Part shown: positions 1-5,641 of the stretch, in pieces
How the letters are laid out: every line of letters starts with the position of its first letter
Position numbering within the stretch: the first letter of the stretch is position 1
Notes under the pieces: generated by a model
Database searches by the model: none
What the model saw: the letters and a program-made list of their open reading frames with translations, nothing else
What the model was told of the DNA's origin: nothing
Made by a program: the position numbers and the translations under genes
Source of the DNA: Flavobacteriales bacterium
GTDB taxonomy: Bacteria > Bacteroidota > Bacteroidia > NS11-12g > UBA955
Reading direction: 5' to 3'
NCBI GenBank assembly: GCA_947464515.1
Contig: CANHXF010000128.1
Coordinates: forward strand, 1 to 5,641
Length of the DNA: 5,641 nucleotides

Positions 1-2706
1 AGCCTCCGCAGCAAAACGATTGTTCTCCTTGCTGTAAATGGCTTTTAGATCCGCCATTGCATTTTCGGTCTTACCCGCCTTGATATCCGCCTTAACCAAA
101 ATCAACTTCGCCTCAGTGCGCAACTCTACTGGTGTGCCTTCATCTGCCAATACCTTCGCAGAAATAGTTTCTAAGCCCGCTGTATTTCCATTCTTCGCGT
201 AGCAATACATCATTGTCTTCCAACAATTTTGCTTGGTCTGACGTGATTGTGTGATAGGCTCCAACACCTCTACGTAAACCAATACCTGATCGCAAGTTGG
301 ATTTTCACCACTCAACTTCAACACAGCCAGGGCTGCATCTTCCTTCAATTCTCCGCTATTGGCCAAAGCAACCACAGAATAGTGCTTGATGGCTTCTGCT
401 GAATTCTTCAACTCTTCGTTGGTTTGTGCCAAGTAATAATGGGCCGACAAATAGAAAGAGCCCTTGGGATAGTCAGACAAATAAGCATCAAAACCTTTCT
501 TAGCCACAGCAAACTCGCCTTTCTCGTAGGCATTGTAACCTGTTTCATACATCAAACTATCTTGATCGTTGTCCGATATTCCGCCGCGATCCTTCTTCCA
601 TCGCACATACGACTTTGCATCGCCCTGCTCAGAATAGATCTTACGAACCATATCGTTGGCCGCTTGCGCTTCTGGTGTGCCAGGATAGTTGTCGTATAGC
701 TTACTATAAACCTCCACCGCATTGCTCAACTTATTGTTGTTATAATAGATCCTACCCAACGTAGAATACGCGCGATTGGCTTTGGGGTTATTTGGAAATT
801 TCTGAAGGATATCACTGTAGTACTGTTCCGCTTCATTACTTCTGCCCATCACCATATATTCCTCAGCACACTCAAAATAGGCATCCACAACAAAACGCGA
901 ATTCGGGAAATCCGTAATCAACCGCTTCATGGTGGTCACCTTCTCCTCGCTTTTTGTCAGCAAGCCATAAATCAACCCACTTTGATACAAAGCATAATCC
1001 GCATCCGTCCCCTTTTTACCAGTTACATAAGCATAAGCCTTCACCGACTCGGTCAATTGTTTTGTCATGAAGTTACAATCACCCAAACGCAAATACCCAT
1101 CGTGAACCATTCGCTCATCGTAACGACCTTGAGCCGCTTGGGTGGTAAAACGACTAAAATTGCTAGCCGCTTCATCGTATTTCTTCTGCTGAAACTTCAT
1201 GTAACCCAAGCCGTAATAGGCATAGGGATACATTTCTGTTGATGTGGCTGATGGTTGATCCAAAAAGTCTTGATATGCTTTTGTTGCTGCAGCCTCTTCG
1301 CCCATGAGCATCAAAGTTTCTGCTTTCCAAAATCTCGATTGTGCGTTAAGATCCATATTCGAACGCTTCGATGCGCATTTATCGAACAGTTCTATTGCCC
1401 CTTTTAAATTGCGAGCCTTGTACAACTCCATCCCACGAGCAAGGGTTACTTTTTGATACACTTCTTCGGTTTGCGCATCCAACTCCCCCAGACCATCCAA
1501 CAACGAAACCGCTTCACGATAACTATCCGTATTGATCAACAACCTAGCCTTTAGCTTAGTGGCTTCCTTTGCATTTGGGTTGTTTGGGAACAATTTCACA
1601 TATTTATCCAACAGTCCGATGCTGCCGTTATCGCCCAACTGAATGGCCAATTTCGCCTGATTAAAGAGTGCCATTTCTGCAATGGATGGGTCAAACCCGG
1701 TCCGAAAAGCTTCCGCATAAGCATTCATCGCCTCGCGGTTGTTCTTTTGCTTCATCAACGCATTTCCGAGTTGGAAACTGGCAATCTGCGACAAACTATC
1801 GCCCTCGGCGGCCACACTACTCAACCATTTCAAGCTACCGGCATAATCTCCGGTGCGATAAAATGAATATCCAATTTCATAACGCTCTTCCACCTTTAAA
1901 GTATCCGGCGAAAGCTCCGCCAAACGATAGGCTTCTGCGGCTTTATCGAACGAATTCTTTCTAAAATAACACTTCCCCTTCAACCACAATACTTGATTTT
2001 GAGGCACCTTTTTTCCAACCTTATCCAACTCGGCGATGGCAAAGTCGTAATTGCTCATTTGATAATGCACCTGAGCCAAGTAAAATCTCACATTATCATA
2101 CCCTTTGTCCTTAATTCTCTCAAATGCAGCGATGGCTTGTGGATAATCCCCCATCATCAAACAGGCATATCCGTAGTAGTAACTGCCCAAATCGCGATAC
2201 TCTCCGGGGGCATCGGCAACCGACTTCAACACCTCAACCGCATCCTTATATTTCTTGGCATTCACCAAGCAAAACCCTTTTCGATAGTTCAATCTTGAAC
2301 GAAGTTCTTTGTCGATCGATTTCTCGTCCACATTCTTATAATACCTCAAAGCATTTGAATATCGGGGCTTCGAATAATAGTAATCTCCCAAGGCCAAATT
2401 GGCTTCATTTGTCTTTAATGAACCTGGGTTTTGATCCAGAAACTGCTGCAAAGACGCCACTCCATCGGTATGTTGGGCCTTCAACTTAGAGATGGCATAA
2501 TAATATTCAGCCTCGGAACGCTGAGGACTATTGCCCGCGACATTCAGGTAATTCCTGAACTGCGCCACAGCCGCATTAAAGCGTCCTTCACGGTACAATT
2601 CCATTCCGCGATCGTAATGGGTTTCGGGGAATTGATTTTGCTTGCCTTCCTGTCCAAACAATGGACTAAGAACAGTCATTAACAAGACATAAATTGCCAA
2701 TCTCAT
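1..2706 (-). CDS. Exported TPR-array protein (3' end outside window)
   Basis: The minus-strand frame is open from an ATG at 2706-2704 to base 1, giving 902 residues without a stop; the C-terminus lies outside the window. An in-frame TGA lies six codons upstream with no other start between, so this start is firm. Residues 1-19 (MRLAIYVLLMTVLSPLFGQ) form a short type I signal peptide, with cleavage likely near G18/Q19. There is no lipobox cysteine, so it is probably a soluble periplasmic or envelope protein. The rest is about twenty helix-turn-helix TPR-like units, clearest near residues 29-62, 138-166, 172-205, 606-639, 644-677, 717-750 and 753-786. The units after 600 end in phrases such as KFPNNP, NYPGTPEA and DYPKG, as in BamD and CpoB/YbgF-type TPRs. 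TPR arrays are protein-binding scaffolds; no catalytic motif is seen. Bacteroidota carry related, functionally unassigned proteins that I recall as roughly 1000 residues long, so perhaps 100 residues are missing. The partner is unknown; a role in outer-membrane assembly or trafficking is only inference. A terminator separates it from sucC. Confidence 0.9.
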   Translation of the reverse strand, partial: MRLAIYVLLMTVLSPLFGQEGKQNQFPETHYDRGMELYREGRFNAAVAQFRNYLNVAGNSPQRSEAEYYYAISKLKAQHTDGVASLQQFLDQNPGSLKTNEANLALGDYYYSKPRYSNALRYYKNVDEKSIDKELRSRLNYRKGFCLVNAKKYKDAVEVLKSVADAPGEYRDLGSYYYGYACLMMGDYPQAIAAFERIKDKGYDNVRFYLAQVHYQMSNYDFAIAELDKVGKKVPQNQVLWLKGKCYFRKNSFDKAAEAYRLAELSPDTLKVEERYEIGYSFYRTGDYAGSLKWLSSVAAEGDSLSQIASFQLGNALMKQKNNREAMNAYAEAFRTGFDPSIAEMALFNQAKLAIQLGDNGSIGLLDKYVKLFPNNPNAKEATKLKARLLINTDSYREAVSLLDGLGELDAQTEEVYQKVTLARGMELYKARNLKGAIELFDKCASKRSNMDLNAQSRFWKAETLMLMGEEAAATKAYQDFLDQPSATSTEMYPYAYYGLGYMKFQQKKYDEAASNFSRFTTQAAQGRYDERMVHDGYLRLGDCNFMTKQLTESVKAYAYVTGKKGTDADYALYQSGLIYGLLTKSEEKVTTMKRLITDFPNSRFVVDAYFECAEEYMVMGRSNEAEQYYSDILQKFPNNPKANRAYSTLGRIYYNNNKLSNAVEVYSKLYDNYPGTPEAQAANDMVRKIYSEQGDAKSYVRWKKDRGGISDNDQDSLMYETGYNAYEKGEFAVAKKGFDAYLSDYPKGSFYLSAHYYLAQTNEELKNSAEAIKHYSVVALANSGELKEDAALAVLKLSGENPTCDQVLVYVEVLEPITQSRQTKQNCWKTMMYCYAKNGNTAGLETISAKVLADEGTPVELRTEAKLILVKADIKAGKTENAMADLKAIYSKENNRFAAEA

Positions 2707-2711
2707 GAAAT

Positions 2712-2719
2712 CAAAGTTA
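2712..2719 (-). promoter_or_regulatory. Candidate -7 box (TAACTTTG) of the TPR gene
   Basis: Read on the minus strand, TAACTTTG matches all six defined bases of the Bacteroidota -7 consensus TAnnTTTG. It ends only five bases (ATTTC) before the ATG at 2706, so a transcript from it would have almost no leader. I see no TTG at the usual 17-23 base distance upstream. The match could therefore be chance, with the true promoter elsewhere in 2720-2790. Confidence 0.4.
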
Positions 2720-2779
2720 TGTCAGCAAGTAACGTAGACGTGGCCACCTTATTCACTTTCAGACCCACTGACGATTAGA

Positions 2780-2792
2780 TTGTACAGTACAA
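2780..2792. repeat. 13-bp inverted repeat TTGTACAGTACAA
   Basis: This is a perfect inverted repeat with 6-bp arms (TTGTAC and GTACAA) around a single central A. It lies 73 bp upstream of the TPR start and abuts the A-tract of the sucC terminator. Its size and symmetry fit a dimeric repressor's operator, but no regulator is identified and a chance palindrome of this size is possible. Confidence 0.35.
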
Positions 2793-2821
2793 AAAAAAGG
2801 GAGCCCTTGGGCTCCCTTTTT
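2791..2821 (-). terminator. Intrinsic terminator of sucC (symmetrical)
   Basis: The perfect GC-rich stem GGGAGCCC-TT-GGGCTCCC at 2799-2816 is flanked by eight A on the left (2791-2798) and five T on the right (2817-2821). Read on the minus strand, the stem is followed by eight T, and it begins about 20 bases after the sucC stop codon, so it is the expected sucC terminator. The T-tract on the other side means it could also stop plus-strand transcription. It isolates sucC from the TPR gene downstream. Confidence 0.92.
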
Positions 2822-2841
2822 GACATCGAAATTCTATATAA

Positions 2842-4056
2842 TTAAGCCTTCAACACTTGCTCTACCAAAGCCGCAGCTTCAGACAAAGTAATTGCACTGA
2901 ACACCTTTAAACCACTCTCATCAATGATGCGTTTTGCTTCAACCGCATTGGTACCTTGCAAACGGACAATGATTGGAATTTGGACATCTCCAATTTTGCG
3001 ATACGCCTCAACAACTCCGTTGGCAACACGGTCACAACGAACGATACCACCGAAAATATTGATCAAAATCGCTTTAACGTTAGGATCGCTCATGATAATT
3101 CTGAATCCGTTTTCTACAGTTTCTGCATTGGCAGTACCACCTACATCCAAGAAATTCGCTGGCTCACCACCGCTTAACTTAATGATATCCATGGTAGCCA
3201 TCGCCAAACCCGCTCCGTTCACCATGCAACCTACGTTACCATCCAATTTCACATAGTTCAAATTGTATTTACCTGCTTCTACTTCCGTTGGATCTTCTTC
3301 AGCCAAATCGCGCAATTCCAAGTAGTCTTTATGACGATACAAAGCGTTATCATCCAAATCAACTTTTGCATCAACAGCAATGATACGATCATCCGAAGTC
3401 TTCAACACGGGGTTAATCTCGAACATCGCACTGTCGGTTTCGTCGTAAGCCTTGTACAAAGCCGTTACGAACGTCACCATTTCTTTGAAAGCCTTACCTT
3501 CCAAACCCAAGTTAAACGCAATTTTACGTGCTTGGAAAGACTGTAAACCCACTGCTGGATTAATCCATTCTCTGTGAATTTTTTCTGGATGCTGCTCAGC
3601 CACCTCTTCAATGTCCATCCCACCTTCTGTAGTGTAAATGATGACATTTCTCTTGGTGGCACGATCCAACAATACACTCATATAGTATTCTTCTGGCTCA
3701 TTTGCTCCAGGATAAAATACATCCTGAGCCACCAATACTTTACTTACCAATTTACCTGCAGCACCTGTTTGAATGGTAACCAAAGTTCCTCCCAACATAT
3801 TTGCTGCGATTTCACCAGCCTGGCCTGCATTTTTAGCCACTTGAACCCCGCGCTGTTCGCTGCCCTGGATTTTACCCTTTCCTCTTCCGCCGGCATGAAT
3901 TTGGGCTTTCACCACACACCAATCAGACTGAAACTGTTCTTTAACTTTTTGGGCGGCTTCCGATGCTTGCTCGGCTGACTCCGCTACGAATCCTTCTTGA
4001 ACGGCAACACCGTACTTTTTAAGAATTTCTTTGGCTTGATACTCGTGGATATTCAT
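2842..4056 (-). CDS. sucC: Succinyl-CoA synthetase (ADP-forming) beta subunit
   Basis: This is the complete beta subunit of succinate-CoA ligase, the cytoplasmic TCA-cycle enzyme that interconverts succinyl-CoA + ADP + phosphate with succinate + CoA + ATP. At 404 residues it is slightly longer than the 388 of E. coli. It opens with the family's MNIHEYQAKEILKKYGV. The N-terminal ATP-grasp domain (about 1-240) has the nucleotide-binding HAGGRGKG at 54-61 and FEINP at 212-216, with likely metal ligands N215 and D229. The C-terminal ligase domain has GNVGCMVNGAGLAM at 273-286, DVGGTA at 304-309 and NIFGGIVRCD at 333-342; the last belongs to the segment that interacts with the phosphohistidine loop of the alpha subunit. 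All key residues are present. SucD, the CoA-binding alpha subunit, is not adjacent, so it must be encoded elsewhere. The gene is monocistronic by appearance: a divergent gene lies upstream and a strong terminator downstream. Start ATG and stop TAA are clear; there is no evident Shine-Dalgarno sequence. Confidence 0.98.
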   Translation of the reverse strand: MNIHEYQAKEILKKYGVAVQEGFVAESAEQASEAAQKVKEQFQSDWCVVKAQIHAGGRGKGKIQGSEQRGVQVAKNAGQAGEIAANMLGGTLVTIQTGAAGKLVSKVLVAQDVFYPGANEPEEYYMSVLLDRATKRNVIIYTTEGGMDIEEVAEQHPEKIHREWINPAVGLQSFQARKIAFNLGLEGKAFKEMVTFVTALYKAYDETDSAMFEINPVLKTSDDRIIAVDAKVDLDDNALYRHKDYLELRDLAEEDPTEVEAGKYNLNYVKLDGNVGCMVNGAGLAMATMDIIKLSGGEPANFLDVGGTANAETVENGFRIIMSDPNVKAILINIFGGIVRCDRVANGVVEAYRKIGDVQIPIIVRLQGTNAVEAKRIIDESGLKVFSAITLSEAAALVEQVLKA

Positions 4057-4087
4057 GTTGTTGCGAGAATGCTAGATTATTGCGCTG

Positions 4088-4095
4088 CGAAAATA
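4088..4095 (-). promoter_or_regulatory. Weak candidate -7 box (TATTTTCG) of sucC
   Basis: On the minus strand TATTTTCG matches five of the six defined bases of TAnnTTTG and lies 31 bases before the sucC ATG, a plausible leader length. The only nearby upstream TTG (4111-4109) leaves 13 bases, which is short for a -33 element. It is offered as the best candidate in an 82-bp gap that must hold a sucC promoter, unless transcription starts further upstream. Confidence 0.3.
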
Positions 4096-4097
4096 AC

Positions 4098-4105
4098 TAA
4101 CTTTG
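4098..4105 (+). promoter_or_regulatory. Candidate -7 box (TAACTTTG) of the lolD-like gene
   Basis: TAACTTTG matches every defined base of the Bacteroidota -7 consensus and is the same octamer as the one before the TPR gene. It ends 33 bases before the ATG at 4139, so transcription would begin near 4110. A TTG at 4080-4082 leaves 15 bases, a little short for the -33 element. The box overlaps the upstream TTG codon at 4103-4105, which argues against that codon as the translation start. Confidence 0.5.
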
Positions 4106-4138
4106 ACCCAATTAAAGGCATTTTCATGCAATTTTAAC

Positions 4139-4801
4139 ATGGTTTTCTGTAACAATTTACATAAGCACTACGGCCCACTTCACGTGGTTAAAGGGGTAAA
4201 CCTTTCCATTGAAGCCGGTGAAATCCTTTCTATCATTGGCGAAAGTGGCGCAGGCAAAAGCACTTTATTGCAAATCCTAGGCACGCTCGACAAGGCCGAT
4301 GAGGGAGATGTAAGCATTGATGGGGTAAACCTTTCATCGCTAAAAGGAAAACAACTCGCCCAGTTCAGAAACACTTCGTTGGGATTTGTATTTCAATTTC
4401 ACCAACTTTTGCCAGAATTTACCGCCCTCGAAAATGCCATTATGCCAGGCTTAATTGCAGGAATCTCCATGGGCGCTGCAGAAAAACGAGGCAAAGAACT
4501 CCTCGATTATTTTGGACTTTCCCATCGCATACACCATAAACCCGGTCAGCTATCGGGCGGTGAACAACAACGCGTGGCCATCGCTAGAGCCCAATTCAAT
4601 CAGCCCAAAGTAATTCTTGCCGATGAGCCCACCGGGAATCTCGATACCCAAAACGCCGCCCTAATCCATGATTATTTTCAAAAAATGCGCGACGATTTCA
4701 ACCAAACCCTAGTTATCGTCACCCACAACATGGCCCTGGCCAACATCGCCAACCGAACCCTTCAAATGAAAGATGGTCAGTTAGATATTATCCATATTTG
4801 A
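4139..4801 (+). CDS. lolD: LolD-type ABC transporter ATP-binding protein
   Basis: This is the complete ATPase subunit of an ABC transporter of the MacB/LolD group. LolD powers a LolC/E-type permease that releases lipoproteins from the inner membrane for transport to the outer membrane. All nucleotide-binding motifs are intact: Walker A GESGAGKST (34-42), Q-loop Q86, signature LSGGEQQRVAIARA (138-151), Walker B VILADEPTGNLD (158-169) and H-loop H196. The stretch FQFHQLLPEFTALEN (85-99) closely resembles LolD proper and favours it over FtsE or MacB. The 220 residues match the family's usual length. The ATG at 4139 is chosen: it gives the normal N-terminus (VFCNNLHKHYG), whereas the frame's upstream TTG at 4103 lies inside the probable promoter and adds 12 unfamiliar residues. 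No permease gene adjoins, so the partner is encoded elsewhere; the exact substrate is inferred from similarity only. Leucine codons are mostly CTN, unlike the TTG-rich TPR gene. Confidence 0.88.
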   Translation: MVFCNNLHKHYGPLHVVKGVNLSIEAGEILSIIGESGAGKSTLLQILGTLDKADEGDVSIDGVNLSSLKGKQLAQFRNTSLGFVFQFHQLLPEFTALENAIMPGLIAGISMGAAEKRGKELLDYFGLSHRIHHKPGQLSGGEQQRVAIARAQFNQPKVILADEPTGNLDTQNAALIHDYFQKMRDDFNQTLVIVTHNMALANIANRTLQMKDGQLDIIHI

Positions 4802-4817
4802 GATTTCTAATTAAATA

Positions 4818-4843
4818 GTTGCATTTTTTGCAACAGTTTTTTT
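4818..4843 (+). terminator. Hairpin plus T-tract after lolD (weak terminator or operator)
   Basis: GTTGCA-TTTTT-TGCAAC (4818-4834) forms a 6-bp stem with a five-base loop, followed by AG and seven T (4837-4843). It begins 16 bases after the lolD stop. The geometry fits an intrinsic terminator, but the stem is short and only half G/C, so it would be weak. The same dyad covers the likely -33 region of the next gene and could instead be a protein-binding site. Confidence 0.4.
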
Positions 4844-4844
4844 A

Positions 4845-4852
4845 TACCTTTA
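4845..4852 (+). promoter_or_regulatory. Candidate -7 box (TACCTTTA) of the HTH gene
   Basis: TACCTTTA matches five of the six defined bases of TAnnTTTG and ends 17 bases before the ATG at 4870. A TTG at 4819-4821, inside the left arm of the preceding dyad, lies 23 bases upstream, at the long end of the accepted spacing. A second TTG at 4828-4830 is only 14 bases away. The leader would be short and A-rich. Confidence 0.4.
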
Positions 4853-4869
4853 CGGAAAATCGCAAAAAC

Positions 4870-5641
4870 ATGGAGGCCATCCAATTAAATTTCATTGAAC
4901 TACTAAAGCGCTCAACCGCCACCCACATTAGCCTCGCGGAGGAATTGAGCGAACTATTGAAGATTTCACTCGATTCTGTCTACAGAAGATTGAGATGCGA
5001 AACCGATATCACTTTGTCGGAAACATTCGCCATTTGCAAGCATTTTAACATCCCTTTGGAGGCCCTAGCGGAAATTAACTCCAATATGGTCGCATTTAGA
5101 ATCAACAAACTCTCGAATAGCGCCGAAAGTTTTAGTCAATATTTACAAGTGCTCCACGGCGATCTAAACTGGATGATGAAATACCCCAATCATCATCTAA
5201 TCTATGCCGCTGAAGACCTGCCCGTATTTTACCATTTCTTCTTCCCCAAACTCGCCCTTTTCAAAATGGTGTATTGGAATAAAAGTATCCTAAACGCCGA
5301 ATCATTGCAAGGCAAAACGATAGAAGAAATTCAATTGCCTCCCACTTGGCTAGAAGAAGTCCCTAAAGTGAGAGAGGTTTTCTTAAAAATACCGACTACA
5401 GAAATCTGGAACGACGATACGCTGAAAAGTAGCATTCAACAAATCAAATTCTATTGGGAAGCCGGATTTTTTCAAAAGAAAGAAACCATTCTCGCCATCC
5501 TAGAAGATCTAGATGGAATCCTTGCAATGGCAACAAAACAAGCCGCGTTGGGCAAAAAATATAATCCCATCAAAGACCAATACTACGATGTTGAGTATTC
5601 ATTATTCGGCTGTGAATTGATGATTGGAAACAACACCGTAT
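4870..5641 (+). CDS. HTH-domain protein of unknown function (3' end outside window)
   Basis: The frame is open from ATG 4870 to the right edge, giving 257 residues; the C-terminus is not seen. An in-frame TAG at 4816-4818 bounds it upstream and this is the first ATG. Residues about 20-68 look like an XRE/Cro-like helix-turn-helix: SLAEELSELL as a scaffold helix, then SLDSVYRRLRCE (33-44) as the turn and recognition helix, then TLSETFAICKHFNIPLEAL (48-66). A DNA-binding role is therefore likely. The remainder is not a domain I can name: it is probably mostly helical, rich in aromatic residues (for example VFYHFFFPKLALF at 119-131), and has no predicted transmembrane run or signal peptide, so a cytoplasmic ligand-sensing or dimerisation region is plausible but unproven. 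I recall similar HTH-plus-unknown-tail proteins in Bacteroidota annotated only as hypothetical or transcriptional regulators. It follows lolD by 68 bp on the same strand, but a hairpin and a candidate promoter intervene, so it may be transcribed alone and possibly autoregulated. Confidence 0.8.
   Translation, partial: MEAIQLNFIELLKRSTATHISLAEELSELLKISLDSVYRRLRCETDITLSETFAICKHFNIPLEALAEINSNMVAFRINKLSNSAESFSQYLQVLHGDLNWMMKYPNHHLIYAAEDLPVFYHFFFPKLALFKMVYWNKSILNAESLQGKTIEEIQLPPTWLEEVPKVREVFLKIPTTEIWNDDTLKSSIQQIKFYWEAGFFQKKETILAILEDLDGILAMATKQAALGKKYNPIKDQYYDVEYSLFGCELMIGNNTV

Noticed and set aside
424..2682. Several plus-strand open frames of 83-121 codons within 424-699, 982-1242, 1668-1964, 1993-2298, 2124-2489 and 2431-2682.
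   Set aside because: All lie antisense to the continuous 902-codon TPR frame, which has a signal peptide and repeat pattern. They overlap each other and show no recognisable domain.
1..2706. TPR protein as a lipoprotein such as SprE or BamD.
   Set aside because: There is no cysteine near the signal peptide cleavage site (the first cysteine is residue 146), so a lipobox is absent.
2740..2747. 8-bp palindrome GTGGCCAC in the gap before the TPR gene.
   Set aside because: It is too short to distinguish from chance, with no second copy or extended symmetry around it.
2924..3978. Plus-strand frames of up to 134 codons (such as 3574-3978) and a 67-codon minus-strand frame at 3474-3677.
   Set aside because: They are alternative-frame shadows of sucC, whose protein is conserved and intact from end to end.
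4103..4138. TTG at 4103 as the lolD start, adding 12 residues.
   Set aside because: The codon lies inside a consensus -7 promoter box, and the ATG at 4139 gives the N-terminus expected for LolD proteins.
4180..4374. A 64-codon minus-strand frame.
   Set aside because: It is antisense to the Walker A region of lolD and has no independent coding support.
1..5641. tRNA, rRNA, CRISPR, riboswitch, insertion sequence or attachment site.
   Set aside because: Almost all bases are coding. The three gaps (135, 82 and 68 bp) contain no cloverleaf, repeat-spacer pattern, terminal inverted repeats or conserved aptamer I could recognise.

Overview
The window looks like an ordinary chromosomal segment from a member of the Bacteroidota, probably a flavobacterial or cryomorphaceae-like lineage; I cannot name the genus. 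The evidence is a moderate-to-low G+C composition, translation starts with A/T-rich leaders and no clear Shine-Dalgarno sequence, -7 promoter boxes of the TAnnTTTG type used by the Bacteroidota primary sigma factor, an N-terminal signal peptide ending in FGQ, and a very long tetratricopeptide-repeat (TPR) exported protein of a style common in that phylum. No RNA genes, insertion sequences, CRISPR arrays or phage genes are visible.

Layout. Positions 1-2706 on the minus strand are one long open frame that runs off the left edge: the first 902 residues of an exported TPR-array protein. A 135-bp gap (2707-2841) holds its probable promoter box, a small inverted repeat and a strong symmetrical terminator. 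Positions 2842-4056, minus strand, encode the beta subunit of ADP-forming succinyl-CoA synthetase (sucC), complete at 404 residues. An 82-bp divergent intergenic region (4057-4138) carries back-to-back candidate promoters. Positions 4139-4801, plus strand, encode a complete LolD-type ABC transporter ATPase of 220 residues. A 68-bp gap (4802-4869) contains a hairpin overlapping a candidate promoter. Positions 4870-5641, plus strand, hold the first 257 residues of an HTH-containing protein with an uncharacterised aromatic-rich C-terminal region, which runs off the right edge. There is no gene-free stretch longer than 300 bases.

The four genes do not form an obvious single pathway. SucC is TCA-cycle metabolism and is separated from the TPR gene by a terminator. 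LolD and the TPR protein both belong to cell-envelope biology, but they are transcribed divergently from different promoters. LolD and the HTH protein point the same way but are separated by a hairpin and a candidate promoter, so co-transcription is not assured. Neither SucC nor LolD has its obligate partner (SucD; a LolC/E-type permease) inside the window. The plus strand is C-rich over the whole window. This gives the minus-strand genes TTG-rich leucine codons and the plus-strand genes CTN-rich ones, a replication-strand effect rather than a sign of transfer. I see no convincing new biological system. The items most worth following are the HTH protein with an unnamed C-terminal region and the promoter architectures.
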